A DNA stretch of 34,403 nucleotides from Acidisphaera sp. S103 (GTDB lineage Bacteria > Pseudomonadota > Alphaproteobacteria > Acetobacterales > Acetobacteraceae). The notes beneath the pieces were generated by a model. The model was not told the DNA's origin, did no database searches, and saw nothing but the letters and a program-made list of their open reading frames with translations. The DNA is taken from contig NZ_LMUJ01000101.1 of assembly GCF_009765975.1 (NCBI RefSeq), positions 15,246 to 49,648 of the forward strand, read 5' to 3'. Below are positions 31,651 through 34,403 of the stretch, piece after piece (within the stretch, counting starts at the first letter, position 1; the number at the start of each line of letters is the position of its first letter). Position numbers and translations under genes: made by a program.

Positions 31651-32919
31651 TCAGCAGGCCGGAATAACCTTGAAATCGACTCTGCGGTCCAACGCATCCG
31701 ACGTGTTGTCAGCACCCGTTCCGACGAGGTTGTTCTTCGCCCCCACCCCTGTCGCGATGACATGCCCCTGCAAGCCAGGGGCGTCCGCCTCCAGCCGTGT
31801 TTTCACATAATCGGCGCGCAACTGCGACAGTTGTTCATTGAGTGCGGCGGAGCCCGACGGGCTGCTGTTACCAGTCACTTGCAGGCAGGCATGTTTGCTC
31901 GCACTGCGGTTGGCGATCTGCTGCAGCCACATGTTGTAAGGACCAAGGGTCTGCTGCGTGGAGTCGAACGCAGTGGAGCCTGGACGAAACAGTATCTTTA
32001 CGCCGAGCGAATTGCTGTCCAGACCGTATTCGACTACGCGGCCGAATGCTTCCGCCGCCTGGTCGTGATGGCCAAGCTGCCAGTTTGTCAGATAGAGGCC
32101 ATTGTAGACCCGCAGTTGATTGCCCGCCGGCGTCTTTTCGGCTGTCTGATAAAGCTCCAGCGCCTCGCGATAGAGGCTCGCGTCATAGGCGTTGATCGCC
32201 TCGCTGACGATGGATGCGGTCAGGATCCCGTTCAGGTAGGTTGGGCTGATCGCATCACCGACCTTGGTCGCCTGGCACGTGTCGATATAGCTCTTGACGC
32301 TGGGATCATTGACCCAGGCGGGACTGTCACGAAAGAAACCCGTGGGGCTGGCATCGACATTCTCGAGAGTGGCTCGTGCCACGCCCTTGGCGACCGTCTT
32401 TCCAGCCCGCAGATCAACCATTACCAGACAGAACCGGTAAGCCTCCCGCGTGCCGGCGGTCTGGCCTCGCGCATTCACTGGGGTGAATGTGCCGACCATG
32501 ACATAGGGCGCCGCGCTGACGGTAGCCGCAGAGAAAGGCTGAATGTTGAATTGCGGATACTTTTCCTGCGCCAGCGCGACTATCCGATCTTGAATCTGTC
32601 GCGTGGCTGCCGACTGTTCTCCGGTGACGCCATTCACGAGCGGATCTATAACCACGATCTGGCGCCGGTTGGTCTGTTGAGTGCTCACGGGCGCACCGGA
32701 GAACACGGCGTTGGCGGCTTTTAGCACGGCATCCGCAAACGGCACCGCCTGCACCGGGGGCGGCGAAGCCGCGGCAGCCGGAGGGGGTAGGGGAGGTTGT
32801 GCACAGCCGGCGAACAGGGTGATGAGTGCGCCGGCCAGCCATGAATGTCGCGTCAGTCGGCGGTGGATGAGAGAACCGTCAGGACCGGCACTCGGTCCGC
32901 AGCGCCGTGAGTTCGGCAT
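31651..32919 (-). CDS. OmpA-type lipoprotein with FlgO-like N-terminal domain
   Basis: This 422-residue protein has a signal peptide with lipobox (FAGC) after an unusually long N-terminus. The region about 75-185 (RRQIVVIDPLVNGVTGEQ, APYVMVGTFTPV, YRFCLVMVDLRAGKTVAKG) resembles FlgO/CsgG-like outer-membrane lipoprotein domains. A TPR-like helical stretch follows (YREALELYQTAEKTPAGNQLRVYNGLYLTNWQLG in parts), then an OmpA-like domain (VKILFRPGSTAF, LNEQLSQLRADYVKTRL, DRRVDFKV) that would bind peptidoglycan. ATG 32919 is the only usual start in frame and overlaps the kinase gene by 41 bases, so the two are one operon. Confidence 0.75.
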   Translation of the reverse strand: MPNSRRCGPSAGPDGSLIHRRLTRHSWLAGALITLFAGCAQPPLPPPAAAASPPPVQAVPFADAVLKAANAVFSGAPVSTQQTNRRQIVVIDPLVNGVTGEQSAATRQIQDRIVALAQEKYPQFNIQPFSAATVSAAPYVMVGTFTPVNARGQTAGTREAYRFCLVMVDLRAGKTVAKGVARATLENVDASPTGFFRDSPAWVNDPSVKSYIDTCQATKVGDAISPTYLNGILTASIVSEAINAYDASLYREALELYQTAEKTPAGNQLRVYNGLYLTNWQLGHHDQAAEAFGRVVEYGLDSNSLGVKILFRPGSTAFDSTQQTLGPYNMWLQQIANRSASKHACLQVTGNSSPSGSAALNEQLSQLRADYVKTRLEADAPGLQGHVIATGVGAKNNLVGTGADNTSDALDRRVDFKVIPAC

Positions 32920-34403
32920 CGGACAATGTTTCCCCTAACTGTGCCCGACTAACAATATTTGCGCATCGATCCGACCGCAAGGGTGTTGCGCGCGGCCGCG
33001 GCACTTTCGCCACCGCCGGTTCGACTGCGCGCACTGTGGCCATCACGAGGTCGACAGCCGGTGGCTCGGCGGCACGCTGCAAGCGTGGCCGCAGAGCCGC
33101 CAGATAGTCGGAGGCCCGTTCAGTTTCCGGCCGCGCGCCAAGATCGAGCGAAGTTGCTGCACTGATCGCCACAACCAGTCGTGGGCCGGCCGGTGGCGCG
33201 GCGACCCACTCCGCCCGCGGTTTGATGGGGGAGCCCGCGATTGGGCGCGACAAGTGGCGGACTGATCCATCTGCCTGATAGAGATCGATGTATAGCGCGG
33301 ACGGTGTCGGCGTGACGTTGATTCCGAGCCGTGCGCCGCTCGCGACGGTCCGCTGATCGAGCCGAATTGCGAATGTTGGCGGCGCGCCCTTCCAGCTTCG
33401 TTGGACGAAGGCCTTCATCGCCAATATCGGCGCGCAGGCAAAGCGATCGACCCGCGTAATGGCGTCGGTCACTGGGCTCGCATTGTGTAAATCCGCCAGC
33501 AGTTGATCGAGTTCCGCGCCCGCCAAGGCGAGCCCCGAGACGCGTATGCCGTCCTGCCCGTCGGTAAGGTTCAAGATCGAACATGGCAAGGACTGTGCCG
33601 CCGCTTGCCCCTGTTCAAGCGGCGAAGGCGCGGTCTGCGGAGGCGGCGCGGGCGATGGCGTTACTGGCGGCATCACGATCGCCTCGCGCTGGGCATGTTC
33701 GACGGGCGCCGCGCGGGCAGGTGGGTTCGTGGGCGCGACGTCGGGCTGGCCTTTTACGGCGGCCGACTGCTGCGCCGCATCGCCCGCGGCACCAGCCTGC
33801 GTCGCACCGGGCAATTGTCGCGGCAGCGTGGCAGACGGCGGCGAGGGCGAAATGATCTCTTGACGGCTGGCGACCGGCGGTGTGGCCGGGGCACGCAGTC
33901 CAAAATACGCCACTAAGCCTAATGCGACTACGCCGGCGCCTGCCGCCACCCCCCACACACCGGGCCACCACGGCGGCGGAGTGGTCGGCAGCGAACGCGG
34001 AGGTGCCACAACCGTCGGCTCCTTGGCTGGCTCCTCGCAAGCAAGCGCCGCCAGCATGGCGTCCACGGTTTGTGGTCGCTGCGTCGGATCGGGTGCCAAA
34101 GCCGCATCGATCGTCGCCAGCAAGGACCCCGGATATCGCCCCGCCCCGATCCGCTCCGCCGACGGCTGGGGGTCCGATTGCCCCACAGCCAGCGCATTTT
34201 GGCGAGCCAGCGCGTTCACCAGACTGCCGCCAATCGCCCGGTAGGCCACTGCTCCAATTGCGTAAATGTCAGAGAATTCGCCCTGGTTCGTGCCAAGTAT
34301 CTGCTCCGGCGGCGCGTAGCCGCCCGAATAGATCTGGGTGTAGTGGGCTAATTCGGTATTCGCCGCCGGTCGACTGGACCCAAAATCGATCAACACTATC
34401 CTG
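32879..34403 (-). CDS. Ser/Thr protein kinase (partial, 5' end outside window), DUF4384-like C-terminus
   Basis: The 508 residues seen begin in the catalytic domain at IVLIDFGSSR (DFG motif) and GYAPPEQ (APE-type motif), with DIYAIGAVAYRAIGG and DPTQRPQT completing the Hanks-type fold. One membrane helix follows (VWGVAAGAGVVALGLVAYFGL), then a Pro/Ala-rich linker of about 100 residues. The C-terminal region (FAIRLDQRTVASGARLGINV, ALYIDLYQADGSVRHLSRP) resembles DUF4384 domains. The kinase is inner-membrane bound with the last domain outside. The overlapping OmpA-type lipoprotein suggests an envelope sensing pair. The N-lobe with the ATP-binding lysine is off the window. Confidence 0.85.
   Translation of the reverse strand, partial: RIVLIDFGSSRPAANTELAHYTQIYSGGYAPPEQILGTNQGEFSDIYAIGAVAYRAIGGSLVNALARQNALAVGQSDPQPSAERIGAGRYPGSLLATIDAALAPDPTQRPQTVDAMLAALACEEPAKEPTVVAPPRSLPTTPPPWWPGVWGVAAGAGVVALGLVAYFGLRAPATPPVASRQEIISPSPPSATLPRQLPGATQAGAAGDAAQQSAAVKGQPDVAPTNPPARAAPVEHAQREAIVMPPVTPSPAPPPQTAPSPLEQGQAAAQSLPCSILNLTDGQDGIRVSGLALAGAELDQLLADLHNASPVTDAITRVDRFACAPILAMKAFVQRSWKGAPPTFAIRLDQRTVASGARLGINVTPTPSALYIDLYQADGSVRHLSRPIAGSPIKPRAEWVAAPPAGPRLVVAISAATSLDLGARPETERASDYLAALRPRLQRAAEPPAVDLVMATVRAVEPAVAKVPRPRATPLRSDRCANIVSRAQLGETLSDAELTALRTECRS

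Noticed and set aside
31477..32724. 415-codon + strand frame opposite the OmpA-type lipoprotein gene
   Set aside because: No domain or start signal; the - strand frame has signal peptide, lipobox and OmpA domain.
1..34403. CRISPR arrays, phage genes, toxin-antitoxin pairs, restriction systems
   Set aside because: I looked for regularly spaced repeats and for recognisable proteins of these kinds and saw none.

Overview
The window looks like chromosomal DNA of an alphaproteobacterium, most probably Acetobacteraceae or a close relative. This rests on high GC coding sequence, alphaproteobacterial-type short repeats, and gene families I associate with that group: AceA/GumD-like polyprenyl phosphotransferase, the small MGKGNK protein, short AraC regulators and the IS types present. 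No rRNA gene or complete tRNA is present, so the genus cannot be given.

Region 1 (292-5701, + strand) is the end of a polysaccharide sugar-modification and glycosyltransferase operon: a SAM-methyltransferase-like protein, a NeuD/PglD-type acetyltransferase, a DegT/VioA-type aminotransferase, a GT2 and a GT4. The last three overlap at start/stop codons. Region 2 (5702-11990) is a mobile-element scar that separates the two halves of the polysaccharide locus. It holds an IS5-type transposase remnant, a complete-looking IS1111-type IS110 element (6121-7892) with a passenger gene and a structured 3' non-coding end, a YihY/BrkB gene that stops at the IS edge, a frameshifted response-regulator fragment, a secreted orphan protein, a DHA2 drug exporter and an IS630 remnant.

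Region 3 (11982-23268) is the Wzx/Wzy core of an exopolysaccharide system in three transcription units. A + unit (12046-14594) starts from a near-consensus sigma70 promoter and carries the initiating phosphoglycosyltransferase and a GH18-like lipoprotein. A - unit (19229 to 14474) carries a small secreted protein, a Wzz/BY-kinase-like chain-length protein with a decayed kinase site, a WecG/TagA transferase and a Wzy-type polymerase. A divergent + unit (19548-23268) carries the Wzx flippase, a GMC oxidoreductase and the Wza outer-membrane lipoprotein. The inferred pathway is: the phosphotransferase loads the first sugar on undecaprenyl phosphate; WecG and the region 1 transferases extend it with an amino/acetamido sugar; Wzx flips the unit; Wzy polymerises it under control of the Wzz protein; Wza exports it. 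The GH18-like protein and GMC oxidoreductase are unusual additions.

Region 4 (23258-31145) is a decayed accessory zone. It contains two broken acetoacetate-decarboxylase-like copies flanking an AraC regulator, an ISAzo13 element, a secreted orphan, an amidohydrolase scrap, a CobW GTPase coupled to a D-aminoacylase-type amidohydrolase, a small membrane protein that seems internally deleted, an orphan IS21-type end and two tRNA-like pseudogenes (Gly-GCC and Arg-ACG). Region 5 (31146-34403, - strand) has the MGKGNK small protein and a Ser/Thr kinase (cut by the window edge) overlapping an OmpA-type lipoprotein gene.

The most interesting points are the possible bridge RNA of the IS1111-like element, the tRNA-like elements with missing arms, the GH18 and GMC genes built into the polysaccharide operons, the decayed tyrosine-kinase domain, and an 18-base palindromic motif shared by two distant upstream regions.
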